NCBI RefSeq assembly: GCF_022662305.1
Contig: NZ_JAKNQH010000003.1
Coordinates: 186,001 to 250,000 of the forward strand
DNA: 64,000 nucleotides
Source of the DNA: Sphingomonas sp. BAUL-RG-20F-R05-02
Lineage (GTDB): Bacteria; Pseudomonadota; Alphaproteobacteria; Sphingomonadales; Sphingomonadaceae
Direction: 5' to 3'
Positions 35,485 through 44,101 of this stretch are shown here, piece by piece (within the stretch, counting starts at the first letter, position 1; the number at the start of each line of letters is the position of its first letter). A program made the position numbers and the translations under genes. The notes beneath the pieces were generated by a model, which was not told the DNA's origin, ran no database searches, and was given only the letters and a program-made list of their open reading frames with translations.

Positions 35485-36221
35485 TGCCACGCGGCGGCCC
35501 GATGGAACGGCCGCCGCGATCGCTGGCGACGCTGGTGCTGCTCGGCAGCATCGCGGCGCTGGTGTTTGTCGCTCTCGTCGGGCTCGGGGTGTGGCAGATC
35601 GAGCGACGCGCGTGGAAGCACGCGTTAATCGCTCAGATCGATGCGAGGCTTCATGCCGCGCCCGTGCCTGCGCCGCGTCCGGACGCATGGCCGCACATCA
35701 CCGCTGCCGATGCGTATCGGCGTGTCGCTCTCGACGGTGTTTACCAGTCGGGGCGTGACGTTTTCGTCAAGGCGGTTACCGCTCACGGCGCCGGTTTCTG
35801 GGCGGTGTCGCCGTTCCGAACCGTGCGTGGCTTCACCGTTCTCGTAAACCGTGGCTTCGTGGCGCACCCGAAGGCGTCCGTGCCCGCCGGTGCCATGCAC
35901 ATCACCGGCTTGTTGCGGGTGAGCGAACCGGGCGGCGGCTTCCTGCGCTCGAACGATCCCGCCGGCGATCATTGGTATTCGCGTGACGTCACCGCCATCG
36001 CGCGCGCAAAACGGATTGGCGCCGTCGCTCCATATTTCGTCGACGCTGATGCTGCGTCCTCCGAGCGCGGCGGCCCGATCGGCGGCATGACGGTGGTGCG
36101 GTTCAGCGACAACCATCTTGTCTATGCTCTGACGTGGTTCGGGCTCGCCGCTCTGCTGTTGCTTGGGGTGCGTGTGGTGATCCGCGAGGAACTGCGCATC
36201 CGCCGCGCCTCCTTGCGATGA
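35484..36221 (+). CDS. SURF1-family oxidase assembly protein
   Basis: A 245-residue protein with two membrane helices (~16-38 and ~210-230) flanking a periplasmic SURF1 domain. Motifs are 'VGLGVWQIERRAWKHALI', 'YRRVALDGVYQSGRDVFVKAV', 'GFWAVSPFRTVRGFTVLVNRGFV' and 'NHLVYALTWFGLAALLL'. SURF1 helps insert haem into haem-copper oxidases. Its place directly after cyoD suggests a role for this oxidase. Confidence 0.93.
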   Translation: MPRGGPMERPPRSLATLVLLGSIAALVFVALVGLGVWQIERRAWKHALIAQIDARLHAAPVPAPRPDAWPHITAADAYRRVALDGVYQSGRDVFVKAVTAHGAGFWAVSPFRTVRGFTVLVNRGFVAHPKASVPAGAMHITGLLRVSEPGGGFLRSNDPAGDHWYSRDVTAIARAKRIGAVAPYFVDADAASSERGGPIGGMTVVRFSDNHLVYALTWFGLAALLLLGVRVVIREELRIRRASLR

Positions 36222-37576
36222 CGATCGAAGCGACACCGCCGCGCGAGTCGACCCGCACCGCGTTGATGAGCGCGCTGCTGTCGGCAGATGCCGCCGGGCG
36301 CAAGAACATGGTGTTGCTGATCCAGCTGCGCTGGTTGGCCGTCGTCGGACAGTTCGCAACCATACTGGTCGTCCAGTTCGCGATGGGTGTGGTCTTGCCG
36401 CTGCACGCGATGATCGCGGTTCTGGCCGGGCTGGTCGCGTTCAACCTGTTCAGCCTTTACCTCGTGCGGCAACGTCGCACGATTTCGAACAGCGAACTGC
36501 TGGCGGCGCTGTTGCTCGACGTGGCGGCACTGACCCTGCAACTGTCGCTGAGCGGCGGGGCGACCAATCCCTTCGTATCGCTGTTCCTGCTCCAGGTGGT
36601 GCTCGGCGCGATCCTGCTGGAACGTTGGTCGAGCTGGGCGCTGGTTCTCGTCACCACGGCAGCGTTCGCGCTGCTGATGCGTCGGTTCAGCCCGCTTGCG
36701 CTGCCGCTGAAGCTCGCGACCGATCCTTTCGGGCTGCACATCCTCGGCGCGCTGGCCTGTTTTGCGTTGGTGGCGGTGTTGCTGGTGCTGTTCGTCACGC
36801 GGGTCAGCGGCAATCTGCGGGCGCGCGACGCCTTTGTCGCGGATATGCGCCAGCGGGCGGCGGATGAGGACCACATCATCCAGATCGGGTTACTCGCCTC
36901 GGGCGCCGCCCACGAACTCGGCACGCCGCTCGCTTCTCTGGCGGTGATCCTCGGCGACTGGCGGCGGATGCCGCGCCTCGCCAGCGACCCGCAGCTTGCG
37001 CAAGACATGGCCGAGATGCAGGCCGAGGTCGAACGCTGCAAGGCGATCGTCACCGGCATCCTGATGTCGGCGGGCGAGGCGCGCGGCGAGGCGCCCGCCA
37101 TCACCAGCGTACATGGCTTTTTCGACGATCTGGTCGATTATTGGGCGGCGCGCCACACCGCCCCGATCGATTATGACAATGATTTCGGGCCTGATCTGCC
37201 GATCGTGTCCGACACCGCGTTGAAGCAGGTGATCTGCAATGTACTCGACAATGCCGCCGAAGTCTCTCCGCAGGGCATTGCGCTTGTGATCGCGCGGGAG
37301 GGTGACGCGATCCGCCTGACCGTCAGCGACTGCGGACCGGGATTCGCGCCCGAAATGCTTGCCAACCTCGGCAAGCCCTACCAATCCACCAAGCAGCGGC
37401 CGGGCGGCGGCCTGGGCCTGTTCCTGGTGGTCAATGTCATGCGAAATCTCGGCGGATCGGTGGCGGCGAGGAACCGCGCCGATGGTGGTGCGGAGGTGAC
37501 GATGCGACTGCCAATCGCGTCGTTGGCCTTCGAGGGTGACGTCAGGGCGGTTGGGGAGGGGGATCATGACGGCTGA
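36218..37576 (+). CDS. regB: RegB/PrrB/ActS-type redox sensor histidine kinase
   Basis: A 452-residue kinase with six N-terminal membrane helices. It has the RegB quinone-site heptapeptide GGATNPF at residues 113-119 and the diagnostic H-box HELGTPLA (phospho-His 232). HATPase motifs are 'NVLDNAAEVSPQ', 'SDCGPGFAPEML' and 'GGLGLFLVVNVMRNLGG'. RegB senses the quinone pool and activates RegA under reducing conditions. Its overlap with surf1 and position behind cyoABCD suggest feedback from oxidase activity. The start overlaps the surf1 stop. Confidence 0.94.
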   Translation: MTIEATPPRESTRTALMSALLSADAAGRKNMVLLIQLRWLAVVGQFATILVVQFAMGVVLPLHAMIAVLAGLVAFNLFSLYLVRQRRTISNSELLAALLLDVAALTLQLSLSGGATNPFVSLFLLQVVLGAILLERWSSWALVLVTTAAFALLMRRFSPLALPLKLATDPFGLHILGALACFALVAVLLVLFVTRVSGNLRARDAFVADMRQRAADEDHIIQIGLLASGAAHELGTPLASLAVILGDWRRMPRLASDPQLAQDMAEMQAEVERCKAIVTGILMSAGEARGEAPAITSVHGFFDDLVDYWAARHTAPIDYDNDFGPDLPIVSDTALKQVICNVLDNAAEVSPQGIALVIAREGDAIRLTVSDCGPGFAPEMLANLGKPYQSTKQRPGGGLGLFLVVNVMRNLGGSVAARNRADGGAEVTMRLPIASLAFEGDVRAVGEGDHDG

Positions 37577-38099
37577 ACGTCTGCTCGTCATCGTGGAGGA
37601 TGATGACGCCTTTGCACGAACGCTGAAGCGGTCGTTCGAGCGACGGGACTATGTGGTGCTGACCGCCGCCAGCCCCGAGGCGCTCGACGCGTTGCTGGTA
37701 GATCACCGGCCGGGCTATGCCGTGGTCGATCTCAAGCTCGGTCAGGCGTCAGGCCTCGCGTGCGTCAAGACGCTGCACGCGCATGATCCGGCCATGCTGA
37801 TCGTGGTATTGACCGGCTACGCGAGCATCGCGACTGCGGTTGAAGCAATCAAGCTCGGTGCATCCCATTACCTCGCCAAGCCATCGAACACCGACGATAT
37901 CGAAGCGGCATTCCACAAGGTGCCGGGTGATATCGACGCGCCGATCAGCGAGCGGCAGACCTCGATCAAGACGCTGGAGTGGGAACGCATCCACGAGGTG
38001 CTGGCGGAGACCGGCTTCAACATCTCCGAAACCGCGCGGCGGCTGGGCATGCACCGCCGAACACTGGCGCGCAAGCTGGAGAAGCAGCAGGTCAAATGA
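37566..38099 (+). CDS. regA: RegA/PrrA/ActR-type response regulator
   Basis: A 177-residue regulator. The receiver has the acidic pair EDDD (11-14), phospho-Asp 55 in VVDLKLG, and 'VVLTGYASIATAVEAIKLGASHYLAKP'. A short linker leads to a Fis-type HTH ('ISETARRLGMHRRTLARKLEK') that is nearly invariant in RegA proteins. It is the partner of the preceding kinase, overlapping it by 11 bp. Confidence 0.95.
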   Translation: MTAERLLVIVEDDDAFARTLKRSFERRDYVVLTAASPEALDALLVDHRPGYAVVDLKLGQASGLACVKTLHAHDPAMLIVVLTGYASIATAVEAIKLGASHYLAKPSNTDDIEAAFHKVPGDIDAPISERQTSIKTLEWERIHEVLAETGFNISETARRLGMHRRTLARKLEKQQVK

Positions 38100-38480
38100 C
38101 GGCGCGCTGACATTTCTATCGGCCCGCGTGTGTACGATCCTGCGGTTAGGTGACTGCAACAAGCGGATCGCATCGCGACTAAAAGGCTACCCCGTGGATG
38201 CCGTGGCATGTGTGCTTCGGCAGCAGGATAACGGACCTGCGTTGGTCGACGTCCACGGCGAACGTCGCCGCGATAGATGCTGCCGGACCCCAACCCATGG
38301 TGGGGCGATCTTGAGACACCGCCCGCTGTCGGTCTACTGTCGTTGCGGGTGGCGTTGCGCCGCCTTTCGGTTTCGACCTCGGGCGATTACGTGCACGGCG
38401 CTACACGATCGATCCGCAAACCCGGAGTTTGGTCACAGCAACGCATTTGCCGCGCAACTCCGGTACGCGTTATTCCCGCG
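38100..38480. other. 381-bp gene-free region after regA
   Basis: No convincing coding frame on either strand. The stretch has lower GC and mixed composition compared with its neighbours. It contains 'ACCCCAACCCATGGTGGGGCG' at about 38285-38305, an imperfect inverted repeat that could terminate or bind protein. Otherwise I see nothing identifiable. Confidence 0.4.
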
Positions 38481-39089
38481 TTATCGCCCGACCCAGTCCG
38501 CTACCTGCACCGCAACCTGGTTGGCGGCCTGATTCAGAGCCGCCGCGCTGCCATTTGCGTCGATGACGGAGACGGGCACGCTTGCCGAAAAACGCTTCTT
38601 GTCGATCACGTTCTTGTCATCGCGGATCAACGACCCGTCGAACGCCACCACCGCCTGCTTCGAGGTCGCATCGATCCCGAAGCTGCGCAACTCGCCCGAC
38701 AGCCGCGCGCCCGGATCGGCGCGGAACTGCGAGACGCTCAGCACGACGCGGCCGGTGCGTGTCGTCACCGTGTCCGACAGCAGCCGCGCGAAGAGACGCG
38801 CGGGCGGTTCGACCCACTGCGCCTTGGCGACATAAGCGATCGAAGTCTCGTTGATCTGTACCGGAATGCGCGTACCGGCAAGCGCCTGCGAAACGGCCGG
38901 CACCTGGATGACGATCGTCGGCTGCGTCGCCGAACTCTGGTCCTGCCCGATCGCTGCGGGCGTAGTCGACGTGATCGTCAGCAATTGTGGCGGCGGCTTT
39001 GGCGCGAAGCTGATGCAGCCCGACAGCGACGCCAGCGCAAGCAGGGCGAGAGACGATTTGACGGGCGCTTTCGGACGGAAGGAACGCAT
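38481..39089 (-). CDS. ABC-type transport auxiliary lipoprotein (Mla/PqiC-like)
   Basis: A 202-residue lipoprotein with lipobox LSGC (signal peptide 'SSLALLALASLSGC'), then a domain of the ABC_trans_aux/PqiC kind: 'TIVIQVPAVSQALAGTRIPVQINETSIAYVAKAQWVEPPARLFARLLSDTV' and 'LSGELRSFGIDATSKQAVVAFDGSLI'. These periplasmic lipoproteins work with MCE transporters. Start 39089 has GAGGT upstream. The last gene of the mlaE-mlaF-mlaD operon. Confidence 0.88.
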   Translation of the reverse strand: MRSFRPKAPVKSSLALLALASLSGCISFAPKPPPQLLTITSTTPAAIGQDQSSATQPTIVIQVPAVSQALAGTRIPVQINETSIAYVAKAQWVEPPARLFARLLSDTVTTRTGRVVLSVSQFRADPGARLSGELRSFGIDATSKQAVVAFDGSLIRDDKNVIDKKRFSASVPVSVIDANGSAAALNQAANQVAVQVADWVGR

Positions 39090-39097
39090 CGAAGACC

Positions 39098-40060
39098 TCA
39101 CTTGCTTGGCTTGTAGTCGGGCAGCTTGGACTGGCCGACGAGCGAACTGGCGCCACCACGATCGAGCTTCTCGGCAACCGCCGTCAGCGCCTGCGACATG
39201 TTGCGCAGATCGTGGACGAGCGCGCCAACCTCCGGGATGGTTTCCTTCGAGAACGCCTTCAGGCCGGGCCGCGCATCGGAGATCGCGGAATCGAGCGTCT
39301 CCATGCTGTGCTGCGCCGCCGCCACGGTTGCACCGAGGTTCTTGGTCGCCGGGCGGATGTCCTCGTTGATCATCACGTTGGTCGATCCGGCAAGATCGCC
39401 GATCTGCTTGGCCGCGTCACTCGCCTGCTTCAGCGTGGTGCGCATCTCAGCCAGCGTGGCGGCGATTTCCGGCCCGCGATCCGCGAGCGCGCCGGTGAGC
39501 CGGTTGGTGTTGGCGAGAATGCCGGTGATCGACTGCTGGTTCTTGTCGGACAACAGTTCGTTGAAGCGTTCGGTCAGCGTCGAGATGCGTTCAAGCAGCT
39601 TCGGTGCGGAATTGAGCAGCGCGCCGAGCCCCCCGGCCTTGGCCGGGATGGTAGGCAGGCCGTTGGGGCAATCGAGCTGCGGGTTGGTGTCCGGGCAGGC
39701 GATCGGCGGCGCGCCCTTCACCGCACCGTCGAGCTGGACCGTGCTGGTGCCGGTAAAGCTGCCCTGGATGGTGGCGGTGGTGCCGACCAGAATCGGCGTA
39801 TTGTCCTTAACGCTGATCCGCACCCGCACGAACTGCGGATCGTTGGTGAGCGCGATCTCCTTCACCTCACCGGTCGGCACGCCCGAAAAGGCGACCGCCG
39901 AACCTTTGGCGAGGCCATCGACCGACTGTTTGAAGAAGATGTCGTATTCCTTGTCACTCGCCCCGCCGAAGCGGGCGATCCACACCAGGAACACCGCCAT
40001 GACGGCGATCAGAATCAGCACGACAGTACCGACAAGGACGTGATTCGAGCGCGTTTCCAT
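39098..40060 (-). CDS. mlaD: MCE-family phospholipid transport protein MlaD
   Basis: A 320-residue protein with one N-terminal membrane helix ('HVLVGTVVLILIAVMAVFLVWIA') followed by an MCE domain ('DIFFKQSVDGLAKGSAVAFSGVPTGEVKEIAL'). A long helical C-terminal part follows. MlaD forms a periplasmic ring that carries lipid between the MlaFE transporter and the outer membrane. Confidence 0.93.
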   Translation of the reverse strand: METRSNHVLVGTVVLILIAVMAVFLVWIARFGGASDKEYDIFFKQSVDGLAKGSAVAFSGVPTGEVKEIALTNDPQFVRVRISVKDNTPILVGTTATIQGSFTGTSTVQLDGAVKGAPPIACPDTNPQLDCPNGLPTIPAKAGGLGALLNSAPKLLERISTLTERFNELLSDKNQQSITGILANTNRLTGALADRGPEIAATLAEMRTTLKQASDAAKQIGDLAGSTNVMINEDIRPATKNLGATVAAAQHSMETLDSAISDARPGLKAFSKETIPEVGALVHDLRNMSQALTAVAEKLDRGGASSLVGQSKLPDYKPSK

Positions 40061-40890
40061 CAGCTTTCCGTCCCTGCAGGCTCGTTCGCTTCATTATGTT
40101 CCAAGGTCGCGCTCGCGGCGCGACCGCGCGGCCCCCGGAAATATTCCTGGATCCAGGGATGATCGGTCGCGAGCAATTCGTCGATCGTCCCCACCGCGAT
40201 CACCTTGTGATCGGCCAGCACCGCGACCCGGTCGCAGATCGCGTACAATGTGTCGAGATCGTGCGTGATGAGAAACACGGTGAGGCCGAGGGTGCGCTGG
40301 AGCGACTTGATGAGATCATCGAACGCCGCCGCACCGATCGGGTCGAGTCCGGCGGTCGGCTCGTCGAGGAACAGCAGGTCGGGGTCGAGCGCGAGCGCGC
40401 GGGCGAGGCCGGCCCGCTTCTTCATGCCGCCGGACAGCTGCGACGGATATTTCGGGCCTGCATCGGCCGGCAGTCCGGTCATCACCACCTTGTAGGCGGC
40501 AATTTCATCGAGCAACGCGGGCGGCAGCTTCTTGTAGAACTCGCGCAGCGGAACCTGCACGTTCTCCGCGACGGTCAGGGTCGAGAACAACGCGCCGCCC
40601 TGGAACAGCACGCCCCACCGCTTCGACAGGTCGACCATCTCGGTCTCCTCACGGTCGATCGTGGGGTCGCCAAGCACGTGAATGTCGCCGGCATCGGGCT
40701 TTTGCAGGCCGATGATCGAGCGCATCAGCACCGACTTGCCCGTGCCCGAGCCGCCGACCACGCCGTAGATCTCACCACGTCGCACCTCGAGGTCGAGCCC
40801 GTCATGCACGACCTGCTCGCCGAACGTGTTGCGCAGGCCACGCACGACGATCACATCGTCAGGCGTATCGGCAGGGGGGCGTGTGCTCAT
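40060..40890 (-). CDS. mlaF: Phospholipid ABC transporter ATP-binding protein MlaF
   Basis: A 276-residue ATPase. Walker A is GGSGTGKS, signature 'QLSGGMKKRAGLARALAL' (LSGGM is typical of MlaF), Walker B 'LLFLDEPTAGLDP', and H-loop 'ITHDLDTL'. It pairs with MlaE. Start 40890 overlaps the mlaE stop (ATGA); the frame further upstream is the antisense-like shadow within mlaE. Confidence 0.96.
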   Translation of the reverse strand: MSTRPPADTPDDVIVVRGLRNTFGEQVVHDGLDLEVRRGEIYGVVGGSGTGKSVLMRSIIGLQKPDAGDIHVLGDPTIDREETEMVDLSKRWGVLFQGGALFSTLTVAENVQVPLREFYKKLPPALLDEIAAYKVVMTGLPADAGPKYPSQLSGGMKKRAGLARALALDPDLLFLDEPTAGLDPIGAAAFDDLIKSLQRTLGLTVFLITHDLDTLYAICDRVAVLADHKVIAVGTIDELLATDHPWIQEYFRGPRGRAASATLEHNEANEPAGTES

Positions 40891-41996
40891 ATCCAGCCTA
40901 CCCAGGTGAAGAACACCGCGAAGAACGCATCGAGCACGATCACCATGAAAATGCCCTGCACCACGGCGGCGGTGGTGCGGGTGCCGACCTGTTCGGCGTC
41001 GCCCTCGACCAGCATGCCCTGGAAACAGCCGGCCATGCCGATGATTGCGCCGAACACCGGCGCCTTGATGAGGCCAACATACAGATCGGTCATCGGCACC
41101 ACCTCGCGCAGGCGCTGCACAAACGTAACGGGCGGAATGCCGAGTGAGACCCAGCACAGCAGACCGCCGCCGATGATCGAGATCAACGAGGCGTAGATGC
41201 CGAGCAGCGGCATCATCACCACCACCGCCATCACGCGCGGCAGCACCAGCGCCTCCATCGGCGAAACGCCGATCGTGCGCATCGCGTCGATCTCCTCGGT
41301 CAGCTTCATCGTGCCGAGCTGCGCCGCGAACGCCGAGCCGGAGCGGCCCGCGATCATGATCGCGGTCATCAGCACGCCGAGTTCACGTAGCGTGAGCCGG
41401 CCGAGCAGGTTGATCGTATACACCTCCGCACCAAACTGACGGAGCTGCACCGCGCCCTGTTGCGCGATGACGATGCCGATCAGGAAACTCATCAGCCCTA
41501 CGATGCCGAGCGCCTTGACACCGACCACCTCGAACCGGGTGACGGTCGCGTTGAAGCGAAAGCGCGAGGGGTGGACGATGACGTTCCACAAAGCAATCAT
41601 CGTCGCGCCGAGGAAGCCGACCAGCCCGACCAGCGTCCTGCCGGTGAGGACGACGGCGTCGCCCACCTCGCCGATCACGCGGGTGATGCCGCCGACCGAA
41701 GCAGGGCGTATCGCGACCGGCTGATCGGCGGCTTCGACCTGCTGGAGCAGATGCTGGCCGTCCTGATCCAGGCCCTCGATCCTGGCACCGTGCTGCGCGG
41801 CGAAACGGTGGATCAGCCACGCGCCGACCGTGTCGATCCGTTCGACGCCGCTGAGATCGACCGTAGCGACCTTCCCGGTATAGCTGCGCAGGCGATCAGG
41901 CAGGTTGCCGATCTGGGCGAGCGACAGGCTGCCGGTGAAGCGCAAGACATCGCCATCGCCGGAACGGTCTTGCGTGAAGGCGGCTGGGTCGTTCAT
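40887..41996 (-). CDS. mlaE: Phospholipid ABC transporter permease MlaE with N-terminal STAS domain
   Basis: A 369-residue protein. Residues ~10-100 are a STAS-like domain ('GSLSLAQIGNLPDRLRSYTGKVATVDLSGVERIDTVGAWLI') fused to an MlaE permease with about five helices ('FLIGIVIAQQGAVQLRQFGAEVYTINL', 'RELGVLMTAIMIAGRSGSAFAAQLGTMKLTEEIDAM'). In enterics the STAS part (MlaB) is separate, so this is the fused form. Start is ATG 41996 or ATG 42005; neither has a strong ribosome site. Confidence 0.95.
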   Translation of the reverse strand: MNDPAAFTQDRSGDGDVLRFTGSLSLAQIGNLPDRLRSYTGKVATVDLSGVERIDTVGAWLIHRFAAQHGARIEGLDQDGQHLLQQVEAADQPVAIRPASVGGITRVIGEVGDAVVLTGRTLVGLVGFLGATMIALWNVIVHPSRFRFNATVTRFEVVGVKALGIVGLMSFLIGIVIAQQGAVQLRQFGAEVYTINLLGRLTLRELGVLMTAIMIAGRSGSAFAAQLGTMKLTEEIDAMRTIGVSPMEALVLPRVMAVVVMMPLLGIYASLISIIGGGLLCWVSLGIPPVTFVQRLREVVPMTDLYVGLIKAPVFGAIIGMAGCFQGMLVEGDAEQVGTRTTAAVVQGIFMVIVLDAFFAVFFTWVGWI

Positions 41997-42058
41997 CGCG
42001 CGCATCTTTGCGACAATCCCGCTGGAACGGCAAGCCGCGCTGTTGCTAGGGTGAGACG

Positions 42059-42730
42059 ATGCACGCCATCGCCATATACGATCTCGACAAGACAATCACC
42101 CATGCTCCGACGTGGACCGCCTTTCTCATCGCAAGCGCCCGGGCGCAGAAGCCGTGGCGGCTGGCGCTGCTGCCGCTCGCCGGGGTGGCGACGCTCGGCT
42201 ACGCGCTCAAACTGGTGGACCGCGCGCGGCTAAAGCAGATCACGCAACGCCTGCTGCTCGGCAACGGCTGGCAGGATGCGCGGGTCGCGCGCGCGGTCGC
42301 CGACTTCGCCGATGGTGTGATCGCGGACGGTATCTACACCGGCGCGCGGGCGGCGATCGCGGCGGACCGCGCGGCGGGGCGGCGGATCGTGCTCGCCACC
42401 GCATCCTACGCGTTCTACGCAGGGGCAATCGCCGAGCGGCTTGGCTTCGACGATGTGATCGGCACCTGTGTGGTGCGCAACAACGGCAAGGTTCGCGCCC
42501 GAATCGAGGGCGAGAATTGCTACGGTGCGGCCAAGTTGCGGATGATCGAGGCGTGGCTGGCAGGCGAGGGGATCGCGCGGGATGACGCGATCGTCCGCTT
42601 CTATACCGACCATGTGTCCGACGCGCCGACGCTGGAGTGGGCGGACGAGGCATTCGCCGTCAACGCGCATGGGCCGCTGCGGCTGCTGGCGAAGCTGAAG
42701 GGATGGACTATTCTCGACTTCGAGCGGTGA
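42059..42730 (+). CDS. HAD-IB family phosphatase
   Basis: A 223-residue HAD hydrolase with motif I 'IYDLDKTIT' (nucleophile Asp 8), motif II 'IVLATASYAFYA', a conserved 'GAAKLRMI' Lys and motif III 'FYTDHVSDAPTLEWAD'. This pattern belongs to the SerB/CicA-like HAD-IB group that often acts on phosphoserine or phospholipid headgroups. The substrate is unknown. It is divergent from mlaE by about 60 bp. Confidence 0.88.
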   Translation: MHAIAIYDLDKTITHAPTWTAFLIASARAQKPWRLALLPLAGVATLGYALKLVDRARLKQITQRLLLGNGWQDARVARAVADFADGVIADGIYTGARAAIAADRAAGRRIVLATASYAFYAGAIAERLGFDDVIGTCVVRNNGKVRARIEGENCYGAAKLRMIEAWLAGEGIARDDAIVRFYTDHVSDAPTLEWADEAFAVNAHGPLRLLAKLKGWTILDFER

Positions 42731-42783
42731 GTCGCGTCGTTGCGGTGACGTATCCTGTGTCGCCGACGCAAGATGTGGCCGCC

Positions 42784-44046
42784 TCAGCCCAGCGCCACAT
42801 CCACGGTGTGGATCGCGAGGCCGACGAGGCCGCCGACCAGCGTGCCGTTGATGCGGATATATTGCAGGTCGCGCCCCACCGCATTCTCCAATCGGCTGGT
42901 GATGGTGTCGGCGTCCCAACCCTTTACCGTCTCCGACACCAGCCGGACGATGTTGTCGCCGTAATCCGCCGCGATGCCGACCACGGCGCGGCGCACGAAA
43001 CGGTTGATCGTCGCGCGTAGCATCGGTTCACGGCCAAGCGTTTCGCCAAGCTGACGCAGCGCGTCGCCGATCGGGCCGCGCATCACCCGGTCCGGATCGC
43101 GTGCCATGTTCATCATTCCGACCCGCGCCTGTTCCCACACGCCGTCGAGCCAGCGCTGCATCGCCGGGTTGGCGATGATCTCGGCCTTGATCGCTTCCAC
43201 CCGCGCCTGCATCTCTTGGGAATGCATCAGGTCGTGCGCGAGGCTGGCCAGCCCCTCGTCAGCCTTGGCACGCAAGGGATGTTCGGGGTTGTCCGCCATA
43301 TCGGTGAGCAGCCCATTCAGGCCGGCGATGATCTTGTTGGAGAGCGTCTCGTCGAGGCCGGTCCAGCGCATGATAGACCCGGCGCGGTCATGCACCATCG
43401 CACGGATCAGATGGTCGTTGGCCTCAAGGATGCGCGCCGCCCAGCGCACGATGCCGTCGAGCAACGGCAGGTGGCGCTCCTCCGCGATGGCGGCGGTCAG
43501 GGCTTGCCCTAGCAGCGGCGCCACGTCGAGATCGGCGAGCCGCTTGCCGAGCATCCCCCGGACGATCCCGCCGAGCCGCTGCTGATCGAGCGCCTGAAGC
43601 ATGCTGATCGTCATCGCCGACGCACCACGCGCGATACGTCCGTCGCGGGCGAGCGGATTGGCCAGCCACAGTCCGGCGGCGCCAGCGACATCGAGCCGGA
43701 GCATACGGCGCGCAACCACGCGCGGGATCAGGAAATTATCGCGCAGGAAGGTGGCGAGTGTGTCGCCGATCCGGTCCTTGTTACGGGGGATGATGGCGGT
43801 GTGGGGGATCGGCACGCCAAGCGGGTGGCGGAACAGCGCCGTCACCGCGAACCAATCGGCTAGGCCACCGACCATCGCCGCCTCGGCGAAGGCGCGCACG
43901 AAGCCGAGCGCCGGCCAGCGCTGATCGTAGGTGCGGGAAACCAGGAACACCGCCGCCATCGCCAGCAACAGGCCGGTGGCGATCAGCCGCATGCGGACGA
44001 GACCCGGCGGGGCGGCTTCGGTGCTCAGGCGGCGGGCTTTCGTCAT
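42784..44046 (-). CDS. DUF445-family membrane-associated protein
   Basis: A 420-residue protein with N-terminal membrane helix ('MRLIATGLLLAMAAVFLVS'), the DUF445 hallmark 'FAEAAMVGGLADWFAVTALFRHPLGVPIPHTAIIPRNKDRIG', long helical repeats, and a C-terminal membrane segment ('YIRINGTLVGGLVGLAIHTV'). Family function is not established. ATG 44046 is chosen at the start of the conserved part; the frame is open upstream. Confidence 0.88.
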   Translation of the reverse strand: MTKARRLSTEAAPPGLVRMRLIATGLLLAMAAVFLVSRTYDQRWPALGFVRAFAEAAMVGGLADWFAVTALFRHPLGVPIPHTAIIPRNKDRIGDTLATFLRDNFLIPRVVARRMLRLDVAGAAGLWLANPLARDGRIARGASAMTISMLQALDQQRLGGIVRGMLGKRLADLDVAPLLGQALTAAIAEERHLPLLDGIVRWAARILEANDHLIRAMVHDRAGSIMRWTGLDETLSNKIIAGLNGLLTDMADNPEHPLRAKADEGLASLAHDLMHSQEMQARVEAIKAEIIANPAMQRWLDGVWEQARVGMMNMARDPDRVMRGPIGDALRQLGETLGREPMLRATINRFVRRAVVGIAADYGDNIVRLVSETVKGWDADTITSRLENAVGRDLQYIRINGTLVGGLVGLAIHTVDVALG

Positions 44047-44101
44047 CGGGTACGAAAAGCCCGACGCGCCGGATAGTTCAAGTCCGGCGCTCAGGCTTTC
44101 G

